Shown here: in pieces, positions 51,841-61,185 of the stretch
How the letters are laid out: every line of letters starts with the position of its first letter
Numbering within the stretch: position 1 is the stretch's first letter
Origin: Winogradskyella sp046545555
Lineage (GTDB): Bacteria; Bacteroidota; Bacteroidia; Flavobacteriales; Flavobacteriaceae
Reading direction: 5' to 3'
Length of the DNA stretch: 64,000 bases
Assembly: GCF_046545555.1 (NCBI RefSeq)
Contig: NZ_JBHZTH010000001.1
Coordinates: forward strand, 2,108,001-2,172,000
Notes under the pieces: generated by a model
Seen by the model: the letters and a program-made list of their open reading frames with translations, nothing else
What the model was told of the DNA's origin: nothing
Databases searched by the model: none
Made by a program: the position numbers and the translations under genes

Positions 51841-52623
51841 ATGAGTGAGGAATTAAAAGTGCCAACAATGGCAGAATTTATGGCAGAAGGTAAACAGCCC
51901 GACATTTTATTTTGGGTAGGTTCTGCTGGTAGCTATGATGATAGAGCTAAAAAAATAACTAAAGCTTTTGTAAAAATATTAAACAAAGCCAACGTAAACT
52001 TTGCGGTTTTAGGAACTGAAGAGAGTAATACAGGTGATGTAGCAAAGCGTGCAGGGAATGAGTTTTTATTTCAAATGCAGGCCATGATGAATATTGAGGT
52101 TTTAAATACATATGAAGTTAAACGCATTGTAACCTGTGATCCTCATTCTTTTAACTGTTTAAAAAATGAATACCCAAGTTTAGGTGGAAGTTATGATGTA
52201 ATACATCACACACAGTTTATTCAAGAATTAATTGAATCTGGTAAACTTAAAGTTGAAGGCCAAACGTACAAAGGAAAGCGTATTACATTTCACGATCCGT
52301 GTTATTTAGGTCGTGCAAATAGTGTTTATGATTCGCCTCGTGAAGTTCTGAAAAAGACAAATGCCAATTTAATAGAAATGAAGCGTCATAAATCTACTGC
52401 TCTTTGCTGCGGTGCTGGTGGAGCTCAAATGTTTAAAGACGCAGAGCCTGGTAATAAAGAAATAAATGTTTTAAGAACTGAAGACGCTCTAGAAACTCAA
52501 CCAGATATTATCGCAACAGGTTGCCCTTATTGCAATACTATGATGACTGATGGTATAAAGGCAAAAGAAAAGGAAGGTAAAGTTACAGTATTAGATGTTG
52601 CAGAGCTGATAGCAAATTCATAA
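51841..52623 (+). CDS. (Fe-S)-binding protein with CCG domains, HdrB/GlpC-like
   Basis: A 260-residue soluble protein with two cysteine-rich CCG-type domains. Key motifs in order are CDPHSFNCLKNEYP (about 100-113), HDPCYLGR (about 150), CCGAGG (about 183) and GCPYCNTM (about 222). In HdrB and GlpC such motifs bind a non-cubane Fe-S cluster or catalyse disulfide reduction. It is the partner of the membrane Fe-S protein just upstream and would form the soluble part of the same complex. The physiological substrate is unknown. Confidence 0.85.
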   Translation: MSEELKVPTMAEFMAEGKQPDILFWVGSAGSYDDRAKKITKAFVKILNKANVNFAVLGTEESNTGDVAKRAGNEFLFQMQAMMNIEVLNTYEVKRIVTCDPHSFNCLKNEYPSLGGSYDVIHHTQFIQELIESGKLKVEGQTYKGKRITFHDPCYLGRANSVYDSPREVLKKTNANLIEMKRHKSTALCCGAGGAQMFKDAEPGNKEINVLRTEDALETQPDIIATGCPYCNTMMTDGIKAKEKEGKVTVLDVAELIANS

Positions 52624-52638
52624 TATAAAATTTAAATT

Positions 52639-53160
52639 ATGGAGTTATTTTCTAATTCTCAGATAGATGCAAACGCGCTTCCAAAATCTGAAGACCTAGA
52701 ACTAGTACCGATTTCTTCAAAGTATTTTAAAATTATAATAATAAATACGTTTATAGCCTTTGGTGTATTTATTACAGTTTTAATACTTCTTAATTCATTT
52801 GCTGATGATAGCGAGTTTAAAACCTTCTCTGATTATCTAATAGGGTTTACAATTCTATTATTTGTAATTTCTCTTTTAATTTCTTTTTTAGGTTTTAAAA
52901 AGCGAAAGTATGCTATGCGCGAAAAAGATATGACTTACAGTCATGGTTACTTAGTAAATAAAACTTTAACACTGCCTTATAATCGGATACAGCATATTGA
53001 AATTTCGAGATCATTCTTAGCACGTAAATTTGGCTTATCTACGCTAAAGATATATTCGGCAGGTCAATCTGGTGGTGATCTTTCTATAAAAGGATTAGAT
53101 AAAGAAATAGCAGACGCTCAATATACTTTTTTAACTAAAATAATTAATGAGCGCTTATAA
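52639..53160 (+). CDS. PH domain-containing membrane protein (YdbS-like)
   Basis: A 173-residue protein with two membrane segments (about 31-52 and 67-88) followed by a bacterial PH (bPH2) domain (about 95-170, with YAMREKDMTYSHGYLVNKTLTLPYNRIQHIEISR). It overlaps the following PH gene by 14 bases. Pairs of YdbS- and YdbT-like proteins are common, with unknown function at the membrane. Confidence 0.8.
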   Translation: MELFSNSQIDANALPKSEDLELVPISSKYFKIIIINTFIAFGVFITVLILLNSFADDSEFKTFSDYLIGFTILLFVISLLISFLGFKKRKYAMREKDMTYSHGYLVNKTLTLPYNRIQHIEISRSFLARKFGLSTLKIYSAGQSGGDLSIKGLDKEIADAQYTFLTKIINERL

Positions 53161-54640
53161 TTTTGAAACACCATCTCGGCAATCTGCCAAAGGTATTATT
53201 GTAATATTTGGTGTCACAGCTTATAGAATAATAAAGGCAACCATCATAATAATTGCAGCATTCTTTATTAAATATGTACGCAGCGATAAATCAATAGAAT
53301 TTACAAGCCCAAAATTTATTTTAAGTGCTATTGGTATAGTTTTACTTTTCTTAGTCATTGCGCTTTTAAAATACCTCAATTTTAAATTTTACATAAATAA
53401 TGATTATTTCTTTTTACGAAAGGGAATTATTAATAAAGAAGAGATTTCAGTAGCTAAGGGTAAAATTCAGAATGTTTACGTAAAACAGAATGTTTTACAG
53501 CAAATAATTAATGTAGTTTCCTTATCGATTGAAACCGCTGGTGATGATAGTACCGAAATAGAAATTTTGGCACTTTCAAAATCAAAAGCTGAGGCTCTAA
53601 AGTCCCAATTAATGGTTTTAAATAATGCCGCAAATAAAGATGTGCAAATAATAGAAGAAGAAAAGATATATTTTAAAGCTTCTATTAAAAGACTTTTATT
53701 AGAAGGAGTAAGTGAAAATCATTTAAAAAGTTTTGTGTTAATTTTTGCTTTTATAATGAGTATTTACAACGATGTGAGGGAGTTTGTAAATCAACTAAAT
53801 TTAACTTCAAAATTCGGTTCTTGGTTTGATCTAGATAGTGAATCGTTTATGTCGTTTATTCTATTTAACATCACTATAGTTATAGCTTTATTGGTTATAT
53901 CTTTCTTTTTCTCAATGATTAAAATGTTTGTTCAGAATTTTAATCTAATGGTAAAGCGAAATTCAGAAGGCTTAGAAATTTCTAAAGGTCTTTTAAACAA
54001 AATTAACCTTAGTCTTTATGAGAGTAGAATTCAAAATACAACCATAACAACTAATAGACTAAAACAAACATTTGGCTTGTATAAATTAGCTTTTACCCAA
54101 GCAATGGCTAATAAAAAGCAACAATTAAATTTTAATATTGTTGGTTTAGGAAAGGCTCAAATTACGGAGCTTTTAGAACAGTTTTATCCTAATGCACAAG
54201 AACGTTTAATTAAACATAAACCAAATGTTTATTTAATGTATCGAATGTTTTTTCTGAGTAGTTTTGTGGTTTTTTTACTAAATATGGCATTCTTTTTTGG
54301 TCCAAAACAACTGTTCTTTATTAATGTTCCACTATTATTTTTTATAGTTACTAATGCCATTTATACTTATAAAAAAGCATATTATCATTTAGATGACGAC
54401 TATATTGTAGTTGGAGGAGGAAGACTTATAGACACGACGACTAATTTTTTAGAAATAAGTAAGGTCCAAGCTGTTAGTTTAGATCAAACCTTATTTCAAA
54501 AACGTAGAGGTCTTGCTTCCATTAAAATTTTCTCTGCTTCAAAACCTCTTGCTATTTTGCATATTGATTTATCAACCGCAAATACAATTAAGAATTATTT
54601 ACTTTTTAAAGTCGAGTCTGAAGATAAAGATTGGATGTAA
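53147..54640 (+). CDS. PH domain-containing membrane protein (YdbT-like)
   Basis: A 497-residue membrane protein with three tandem bPH2-type units separated by pairs of membrane helices (about residues 20-40 and 60-80; 190-210 and 235-260; 365-400). The units carry IQNVYVKQNVLQQ, IQNTTITTNRLKQ and VQAVSLDQTLFQKRRG. It is co-translated with the YdbS-like gene (14-base overlap). The role is unknown. Confidence 0.8.
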   Translation: MSAYNFETPSRQSAKGIIVIFGVTAYRIIKATIIIIAAFFIKYVRSDKSIEFTSPKFILSAIGIVLLFLVIALLKYLNFKFYINNDYFFLRKGIINKEEISVAKGKIQNVYVKQNVLQQIINVVSLSIETAGDDSTEIEILALSKSKAEALKSQLMVLNNAANKDVQIIEEEKIYFKASIKRLLLEGVSENHLKSFVLIFAFIMSIYNDVREFVNQLNLTSKFGSWFDLDSESFMSFILFNITIVIALLVISFFFSMIKMFVQNFNLMVKRNSEGLEISKGLLNKINLSLYESRIQNTTITTNRLKQTFGLYKLAFTQAMANKKQQLNFNIVGLGKAQITELLEQFYPNAQERLIKHKPNVYLMYRMFFLSSFVVFLLNMAFFFGPKQLFFINVPLLFFIVTNAIYTYKKAYYHLDDDYIVVGGGRLIDTTTNFLEISKVQAVSLDQTLFQKRRGLASIKIFSASKPLAILHIDLSTANTIKNYLLFKVESEDKDWM

Positions 54641-54673
54641 TACTTTATTTTTGTCTAAGAAATTATAAGGCAT

Positions 54674-55159
54674 ATGTTAGTAGATTTTGATACACTACCT
54701 GAAGAATCTCGAGTTTGGATATACCAAGCCAATCGTTCATTTTCTATAGAAGAAATAGACGCGTTACAATTAAAGCTAAAAACTTTTATTGAAGCTTGGA
54801 CAGCTCATGGAAAAGATTTACAAGCAGGTTTTAAAATAGTATATAAGAGATTTATTGTATTGGCATTAAATCAAAATTTAAATAATGCTACGGGTTGTTC
54901 TATAGATGCTTCTGTTCATTTTATTCAGGAGTTAGAGAAAGCCTATAATGTAGATCTAATGGATAAAATGAATGTATCTTATAAACAAGGTGAATTTATT
55001 GCTTACAAATCTTTATTAGACTTTAAAAAAATGGCTAAGAATAGATCGGTTTCAAAAAATACAATTGTATTTAACAATTTGGTAGCCAATATTGCTGAGT
55101 TTAAAGAGAATTGGGAAGTACCAGCTAGTGAAAGTTGGCATAGTCGTTTTTTAAAATAA
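54674..55159 (+). CDS. Uncharacterised conserved protein, 161 aa (often named ABC transporter ATPase)
   Basis: A 161-residue soluble protein. It matches a Bacteroidota family that databases often call ABC transporter ATPase, but I see no Walker A, Walker B or signature motif, so this name is not supported. The sequence is a compact mix of helix and strand, with KIVYKRFIVLALNQNLNNATGCSIDASVHFIQELEKAY as its core. The gene lies 33 bases after the PH pair and 115 bases before serB. The function is unknown. Confidence 0.65.
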   Translation: MLVDFDTLPEESRVWIYQANRSFSIEEIDALQLKLKTFIEAWTAHGKDLQAGFKIVYKRFIVLALNQNLNNATGCSIDASVHFIQELEKAYNVDLMDKMNVSYKQGEFIAYKSLLDFKKMAKNRSVSKNTIVFNNLVANIAEFKENWEVPASESWHSRFLK

Positions 55160-55274
55160 TTGACCTATTTGCGGATTCTATTATGATTTCGTCTTATTAT
55201 TATAAAATTCGCATCTTCAATAATTTTCATATTTCAATTAGAATATTGATTTTTACAGTCATAATCTCATTATT

Positions 55275-56498
55275 GTGGCTACAGATATATTCTTATTAAA
55301 TATTTCAGGACAAGATAAACCAGGACTTACATCTTCCTTAACAAGTGTTTTGGCGCAATACGATGCTAAAATCTTAGATATAGGGCAGGCTAATATTCAC
55401 GACACCTTATCACTAGGAATGTTGTTCGAAATTAAATCTGGTAAGGAATCAGCAGCGGTTTTAAAGGATTTATTATTTAAAGCTTATGAGTTGGGTATCG
55501 TTGCTAAGTTTACACCGATTTCTTTAGAGGACTATGAGCATTGGGTTACAATGCAAGGTAAGAATCGATATATCATTACAATTTTAGGCGAGAAACTGGC
55601 TGCAGAACAAATTTCTGAAGTCACAAAAGTTATATCTGAAAAGAACCTAAATATAGACTCTATTAAGCGTCTCACAGGAAGGACGTCTTTGGTAAAAAAA
55701 GATGATTATCCCAGAGCATCTATTCAACTATCTATACGCGGAAAGATTGAAGACAAAACAGAATTCACCTCTAAATTTATGGAAATTTCGAAAGCATTAG
55801 ATGTAGATATTGCTTTTCAGGAAGATAGTATGTTTAGACGAAATAGACGTTTGGTTTGCTTTGATATGGATTCTACATTGATTCAAACTGAAGTTATTGA
55901 TGAACTCGCTGAACGCGCAGGAGTAGGAGAAAAAGTAAGAGCAATTACAGAATCTGCAATGCAAGGTGAAATAGATTTTAATGAAAGTTTTAAAAAACGA
56001 ATGTGCTTATTAAAAGGACTTAGCGAAGATGTTTTAAAAGATGTGGCTGATAATTTACCAATAACAAAAGGTGCAAAACGTTTAATTGATACTTTACATT
56101 ATTATGGATATAAAACTGCGATTTTATCTGGTGGTTTCACTTACTTTGGCCATTACCTTCAAGAAAAACTAGATATTGATTATGTTTATGCTAATCAACT
56201 AGAAATCCAAGACGGAAAACTAACAGGTGGGTATTTAGGAGAAATTGTAGATGGTAATAAAAAAGCTGAATATCTCCAGCTTTTAGCGGATAAGGAAGGT
56301 ATAGATATAGGTCAGACTATTGCTGTTGGTGATGGAGCAAATGATCTGCAAATGCTTAACCTGGCTGGTTTAGGAATTGCGTTTCATGCTAAGCCAAAAG
56401 TAAAAGATAATGCACAAAGTGCTATCTCTAGTATTGGTTTAGACGGTGTTTTATATCTCTTAGGTTATCACGATCGTCATATAGACTTGTTAGATTAG
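55275..56498 (+). CDS. serB: Phosphoserine phosphatase with N-terminal ACT domains
   Basis: A 407-residue protein starting with GTG at 55275, which gives the typical ACT-domain beginning (MATDIFLLNISGQDKPG). Two ACT-like domains (about 5-80 and 95-170) precede the HAD phosphatase: nucleophile D197 and D199 in FDMDSTLIQTE, and GDGANDLQM near residue 350. It removes phosphate from phosphoserine in the last step of serine synthesis; ACT domains may bind serine. The serA and serC genes are 15 kb away, on the other strand. Confidence 0.88.
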   Translation: MATDIFLLNISGQDKPGLTSSLTSVLAQYDAKILDIGQANIHDTLSLGMLFEIKSGKESAAVLKDLLFKAYELGIVAKFTPISLEDYEHWVTMQGKNRYIITILGEKLAAEQISEVTKVISEKNLNIDSIKRLTGRTSLVKKDDYPRASIQLSIRGKIEDKTEFTSKFMEISKALDVDIAFQEDSMFRRNRRLVCFDMDSTLIQTEVIDELAERAGVGEKVRAITESAMQGEIDFNESFKKRMCLLKGLSEDVLKDVADNLPITKGAKRLIDTLHYYGYKTAILSGGFTYFGHYLQEKLDIDYVYANQLEIQDGKLTGGYLGEIVDGNKKAEYLQLLADKEGIDIGQTIAVGDGANDLQMLNLAGLGIAFHAKPKVKDNAQSAISSIGLDGVLYLLGYHDRHIDLLD

Positions 56499-56618
56499 CA
56501 ATGTACTACTGTTAATTACGCAGTTTATAAAAGTTTCATAAAGTCTTTTTACTTGGTTTTAAATATCCTATTTTGGCATAGTATTCGTTACTAATTAATA
56601 AATAATAAAAGATTTTTA

Positions 56619-59576
56619 ATGCGCTACTTGTCCCTTATTCTTTTTTGCTTTTGTGCTCAAATTGGTTTTGCACAGAATACTACTAATAGTCCGTTACTTT
56701 CAGAAGACCCAATTGAACAACAAAAGTGGGTTGATAGTATCTATAATTCACTATCCATAAAAGAAAGGATTGGGCAACTTTATATGGTTCAGGTAATGTC
56801 TGAGAATAATAATAAGATTAATAATAATGTCATTAAACTTATAAAGGATGAGCATATAGGTGGAGTTATTTATTCTAATGGTGGACCTTACAGGCAGGCA
56901 CAATTAAATAATAAATTACAAGCTGCTTCAAAGATTCCTCTTTTAGTGGGTATGGATGCAGAATGGGGTTTAAATATGCGATTAGATTCTACATATGCCT
57001 TTCCATGGAATATGACACTTGGCGCCATTACAGACAACAAACTCATTGAAGAAACAGGTCGTCAAATTGGTGAGCATTGTAAACGATTAGGTGTTCACTT
57101 TAACTTTGCGCCAGTAGTAGATATTAATACAAACCCAAAAAATCCTATTATTGGGAATCGATCTTTTGGAGAAGATAGAGACAACGTAACGGCAAAGGGA
57201 TTGGCGTTTATGAAAGGAATGCAAGATGCAGGTGTTTTGGCAAATGCCAAACATTTTCCTGGACATGGTGATACTGAGGTAGATTCTCATGAAACACTTC
57301 CAACTATATCATTTAGTGAAAAACGTATAGATTCTGTAGAACTATACCCTTATAGAACACTTATTAAAGAAGGCTTATCTAGTGTTATGGTCGCTCATTT
57401 AAATGTGCCAAGTTTAGAAGCTCGCAGAGGATTTCCTTCATCTTTATCTAAGCATATTGTTACTGATATTTTAAAAGATTCTTTAGGTTTTAATGGTTTA
57501 ATTTTTACAGATGCCTTAACAATGAAAGGTGCAGCAGATTATATAGAAAAAGGCGTTGATGGTATAACTCCAAAAACACTATCCAAAGGTGGAGAGATAG
57601 ATTTAATGGCATTTTTAGCAGGGAATGATGTAATGCTTATGTCTGAAAATCCTAAAGCCGGAATTGCTAAATTCATTGAAGCTTATGAAAGTGGTGTAAT
57701 TACTGAGGATCGCTTATCTCATTCTGTAAAGAAAGTATTAATGGCTAAGTATAAAGTAGGTCTTAATAATTATTCTCCTGTTGGGATGTATAATTTAGGA
57801 AAAGACCTAAATCGTATAAAAGATGATGTGCTTTATGAGAGGCTTATGGAAAGTGCTGTTACAGTTGTTAAGAATGAAAATTCCTTGTTGCCGTTACGCG
57901 ATTTGCAAACAAAGAAGATAGCTTATGTGGAGTTAGGTGATGTCAATGGTTCTGTGTTTTTAGATGAGTTAAAAAAATATACCAAAGTCCACCAGATTAA
58001 AGCAGATAAACTTGATGGTATAATATCTAAATTACAAAATTATAATACGGTTGTTATTGGATTTCATAAATCGAATGATAACCCATGGAAAGGTTATAAA
58101 TTCACACAAAAAGAATTGGCTTGGTTGTACGAAATTGCAAGGACAAATACTGTTGTTTTAGACGTTTTTGCAATACCATATGCGTTAAATGATCTCAAGT
58201 CAATTGACAATATCGAGGGTATTGTAGTGAGTTATCAAAATAGTAAAATAACTCAACAAAAATCAGCTCAAATAATTTTTGGAGCTATAGGTGCTCAAGG
58301 AAAATTACCTGTAAGTTCAGGTCAATTTTTTCCTTTGGGAACTGGAGAAATTTATAATTCTATCTCAAGTTTAGGTTATGCATTACCAGAACGTGTAGGA
58401 GTTGATTCAAAATTATTGAGCCGAATAGATTCTATAGCAAATCATGCCGTAAATATGAAAATGACGCCTGGTATACAACTTTTGGTTGCACGAAAAGGTA
58501 AAGTTATTTATAATAAGAATTTTGGATATCATACATACGCAAAGAAAAATAAAGTAGATTTTGACGATATATACGATGTTGCTTCACTTACAAAAATACT
58601 AGCAACATTACCAGTTCTTATGGGATTAGAAGAACAGGGCTCTGTATCGCTAGACTCTAAACTGGGTTCTTTAATTCCGGAATTCAAAAATTCTAATAAG
58701 AAAAATATCACTTTAAAAAAGATGTTATCGCATTATGCGCAGTTAAGACCTTGGGTTCCTTTTTACTATGCAACACTAGATTCTGTAACAAAAAAACCAG
58801 ATCCTAAGTATTATAGAAATAAAAGGACTGGTAATTTTAATGTAGAGGTAACTAATACACTTTTTATGAGAAGTGATTATAAAGATTCCATTCAAAAAAT
58901 AATAAAAGAAACTGAACTTTTATCTAGACTTCGTTATCGTTATAGTGATTTACCATATTATATTTTAAAAAATTATTTAGAAGGATTCTACGATAAAAGC
59001 TTACACGAAATCACACAAGATCGTTTTTATAAATCATTAGGTGCAAACTATACAACCTACAATCCAAGAAAGACATTTGGATTAAAAGATATTGTACCAA
59101 CTGAAGTAGATAATTATTATCGCTATAAAAAAGTACATGGCTATGTGCATGATATGGGAGCTGCAATGCAAGGTGGTATAGGAGGCCACGCAGGTGTATT
59201 TAGCAATGCAAATGATGTGGCAAAAATTATGCAGATGTATTTACAAAAAGGGTTTTATGGTGGCAAACGTTACTTTAAGAATGGCACTGTAGACAGGTTT
59301 AATAAATGTTATTATTGTCATGCTGATAATAGACGTGGTATAGGTTTTGATAAACCACAATTAGGTGAAGACGGACCAACTTGTGGATGCTTATCCATGA
59401 CGAGTTTTGGTCACTCAGGCTTTACAGGAACTTATGCTTGGGCTGATCCAGAAGAGGAAATTATTTATATATTCTTAGCCAATAGAACTTACCCGGAGGC
59501 AGGTAAAAACTTATTACTTCGAGAAAATATTAGAACAGAAATTCAACGCCTTATTTACGAAGCAATAATTGAATAA
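56619..59576 (+). CDS. GH3 beta-N-acetylglucosaminidase-like fused to serine hydrolase
   Basis: A 985-residue secreted protein (signal peptide 1-18). Residues about 35-375 are a GH3 catalytic domain, with KHFPGHGDTEVDSHE (about 210-224) as in NagZ and the nucleophile aspartate in FTDALTM (about residue 297). A GH3 C-terminal domain follows (about 400-590). Residues about 605-980 are a class C beta-lactamase-like domain with S656-L-T-K659, a Y-S-D site near 780 and GHSGFTGT near 935. It likely recycles or edits peptidoglycan outside the inner membrane, with two activities in one chain. Confidence 0.85.
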   Translation: MRYLSLILFCFCAQIGFAQNTTNSPLLSEDPIEQQKWVDSIYNSLSIKERIGQLYMVQVMSENNNKINNNVIKLIKDEHIGGVIYSNGGPYRQAQLNNKLQAASKIPLLVGMDAEWGLNMRLDSTYAFPWNMTLGAITDNKLIEETGRQIGEHCKRLGVHFNFAPVVDINTNPKNPIIGNRSFGEDRDNVTAKGLAFMKGMQDAGVLANAKHFPGHGDTEVDSHETLPTISFSEKRIDSVELYPYRTLIKEGLSSVMVAHLNVPSLEARRGFPSSLSKHIVTDILKDSLGFNGLIFTDALTMKGAADYIEKGVDGITPKTLSKGGEIDLMAFLAGNDVMLMSENPKAGIAKFIEAYESGVITEDRLSHSVKKVLMAKYKVGLNNYSPVGMYNLGKDLNRIKDDVLYERLMESAVTVVKNENSLLPLRDLQTKKIAYVELGDVNGSVFLDELKKYTKVHQIKADKLDGIISKLQNYNTVVIGFHKSNDNPWKGYKFTQKELAWLYEIARTNTVVLDVFAIPYALNDLKSIDNIEGIVVSYQNSKITQQKSAQIIFGAIGAQGKLPVSSGQFFPLGTGEIYNSISSLGYALPERVGVDSKLLSRIDSIANHAVNMKMTPGIQLLVARKGKVIYNKNFGYHTYAKKNKVDFDDIYDVASLTKILATLPVLMGLEEQGSVSLDSKLGSLIPEFKNSNKKNITLKKMLSHYAQLRPWVPFYYATLDSVTKKPDPKYYRNKRTGNFNVEVTNTLFMRSDYKDSIQKIIKETELLSRLRYRYSDLPYYILKNYLEGFYDKSLHEITQDRFYKSLGANYTTYNPRKTFGLKDIVPTEVDNYYRYKKVHGYVHDMGAAMQGGIGGHAGVFSNANDVAKIMQMYLQKGFYGGKRYFKNGTVDRFNKCYYCHADNRRGIGFDKPQLGEDGPTCGCLSMTSFGHSGFTGTYAWADPEEEIIYIFLANRTYPEAGKNLLLRENIRTEIQRLIYEAIIE

Positions 59577-59691
59577 TCCATTAATTAGATAAGTTAAAAA
59601 ATACTAAAATTTATTTCTAAATCAGTAAAAGGTATAACTTTAAACTTTAATCGCTTAAAGTACTGATAACTTAATTTCTTACAACTTTTAT

Positions 59692-60831
59692 ATGAAAATT
59701 GGCATTGTTTGTTACCCAACATTTGGTGGAAGTGGAGTAGTGGCTACAGAATTAGGTTTAGAACTTTCTAAACGTGGTCATCAAATTCATTTTATAACCT
59801 ATAAACAACCTGTGCGACTTGAGTTGTTAAGTAATAATGTGCATTTTCATGAAGTACATGTACCAGAATATCCGTTGTTTCAATACCAACCTTACGAATT
59901 AGCATTATCTAGTAAGTTAGTTGATATGGTGAAGCTACATGGTATTCAGTTGCTACATGTACACTATGCAATACCTCACGCATACGCGGCATATATGGCT
60001 CAGCAAATGCTTTTAGATGAAGGTATATTAGTGCCTATAGTAACCACATTGCATGGTACAGATATAACTTTAGTAGGTAGTCATCCATTTTATAAGCCTG
60101 CAGTAACTTTTAGCATTAATAAATCAGACGCAGTAACATCAGTCTCAGATAGCTTAAAGAAGGATACTATGCGCCTTTTTAATATCAAAAAAGAAATTCA
60201 TGTAGTGCCAAATTTTATAGATTTAGAAAAACATATGCATGGTTTTACAGACTGTCAACGAGAAATGATGGCAGATAACGATGAGCGCATTATAACCCAT
60301 ATAAGTAACATGCGTGAGGTTAAGCAAATACCTGATGTGATTAAGATTTTCTATAATATTCAAAAAGAGTTACCAGCTAAATTGATGATGGTTGGTGAAG
60401 GGCCAGAAAAAGAAGGTGCAGAACGATTGGTAGAGCAGCTAGGGATTTCTGAGCGTGTTGTCTTTTTTGGGAATAGCAATGAAATTGATCGTATTTTATG
60501 TTTTAGCGATTTATTCTTACTACCATCTCAGACAGAGAGTTTTGGTTTAGCAGCTTTAGAAGCTATGGCAAGTAGTGTTCCTGTTATTTCTACTAATACA
60601 GGTGGTTTATCTGAGGTTAATGAAGATGGATTTTCAGGCTATTTAAGTGACGTAAATGCCGTTGAAGATATGTCTACAAATGCGGTTAAAATCTTATCAA
60701 ATTTAGACACTCTAAATCGATTTAAAGCCAATGCAAAAGAGCAATCTAAGAAGTTTAGTATTCATAATGTAGTGCCTATGTATGAGCAAATTTATGAAGA
60801 TACCTTAAAGGAATTCTTAGTGTCTAATTAA
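59692..60831 (+). CDS. bshA: N-acetyl-alpha-D-glucosaminyl L-malate synthase
   Basis: A 379-residue GT4 glycosyltransferase. The start MKIGIVCYPTFGGSGVVATELG is the usual BshA beginning, with GSGVVATE binding the acceptor, and the C-terminal sugar-nucleotide site includes PSQTESFGLAALEAMASSVPVI (E-x7-E-type). It joins UDP-GlcNAc to L-malate in the first step of bacillithiol synthesis. bshB and bshC are not in the window. Its stop overlaps the convergent GIY-YIG gene by 8 bases. Confidence 0.9.
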   Translation: MKIGIVCYPTFGGSGVVATELGLELSKRGHQIHFITYKQPVRLELLSNNVHFHEVHVPEYPLFQYQPYELALSSKLVDMVKLHGIQLLHVHYAIPHAYAAYMAQQMLLDEGILVPIVTTLHGTDITLVGSHPFYKPAVTFSINKSDAVTSVSDSLKKDTMRLFNIKKEIHVVPNFIDLEKHMHGFTDCQREMMADNDERIITHISNMREVKQIPDVIKIFYNIQKELPAKLMMVGEGPEKEGAERLVEQLGISERVVFFGNSNEIDRILCFSDLFLLPSQTESFGLAALEAMASSVPVISTNTGGLSEVNEDGFSGYLSDVNAVEDMSTNAVKILSNLDTLNRFKANAKEQSKKFSIHNVVPMYEQIYEDTLKEFLVSN

Positions 60832-61174
60832 ACCATACAGCATAACGTGCTCTTCGAAGTTCTAACGCTATCTGTTCTTCCGCAATAATAGCCTCGGCTC
60901 GTGTTAAAAATGGATCGATATGATTATAAAGACTTGGTCTTAAATATAAGCCATATTTCTCTACTATATTTGATGAAATCTTATGACCTTTTTTAGACCT
61001 ATAGCCCGATTTATGTTGCATAAAACGTTCTTTAGGCGTCTTACTTGTCATACCAACATAAAGACATTCTAAAACGCCATTAAATTGTGGATTAGCAGCT
61101 CTAAATTTATTATTTTCAGTATATACACGTTTAGATAATTCTATAACGTAAACACGATAAAGCAGTTTGGCCAT
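60824..61174 (-). CDS. GIY-YIG-like small nuclease-fold protein
   Basis: A 116-residue protein. YVIELS (residues 8-13) stands for the GIY strand and CLYVGMTSKTPKERFMQHKSG (about 37-57) for the YIG strand with the conserved arginine, followed by the glutamate region at residues about 90-102. The spacing between the two strands is longer than usual. The fold would be that of a stand-alone GIY-YIG nuclease, but activity is uncertain. It ends inside the end of bshA, 8 bases over on the opposite strand, so the two genes are convergent. Confidence 0.6.
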   Translation of the reverse strand: MAKLLYRVYVIELSKRVYTENNKFRAANPQFNGVLECLYVGMTSKTPKERFMQHKSGYRSKKGHKISSNIVEKYGLYLRPSLYNHIDPFLTRAEAIIAEEQIALELRRARYAVWFN

Positions 61175-61185
61175 GAGTTGTTTTT

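Noticed and set aside
54674..55159. Name ABC transporter ATPase for the 161-residue protein
   Set aside because: No Walker A, Walker B or signature sequence is present, and the length is too small for an ABC ATPase; the name looks like inherited misannotation.
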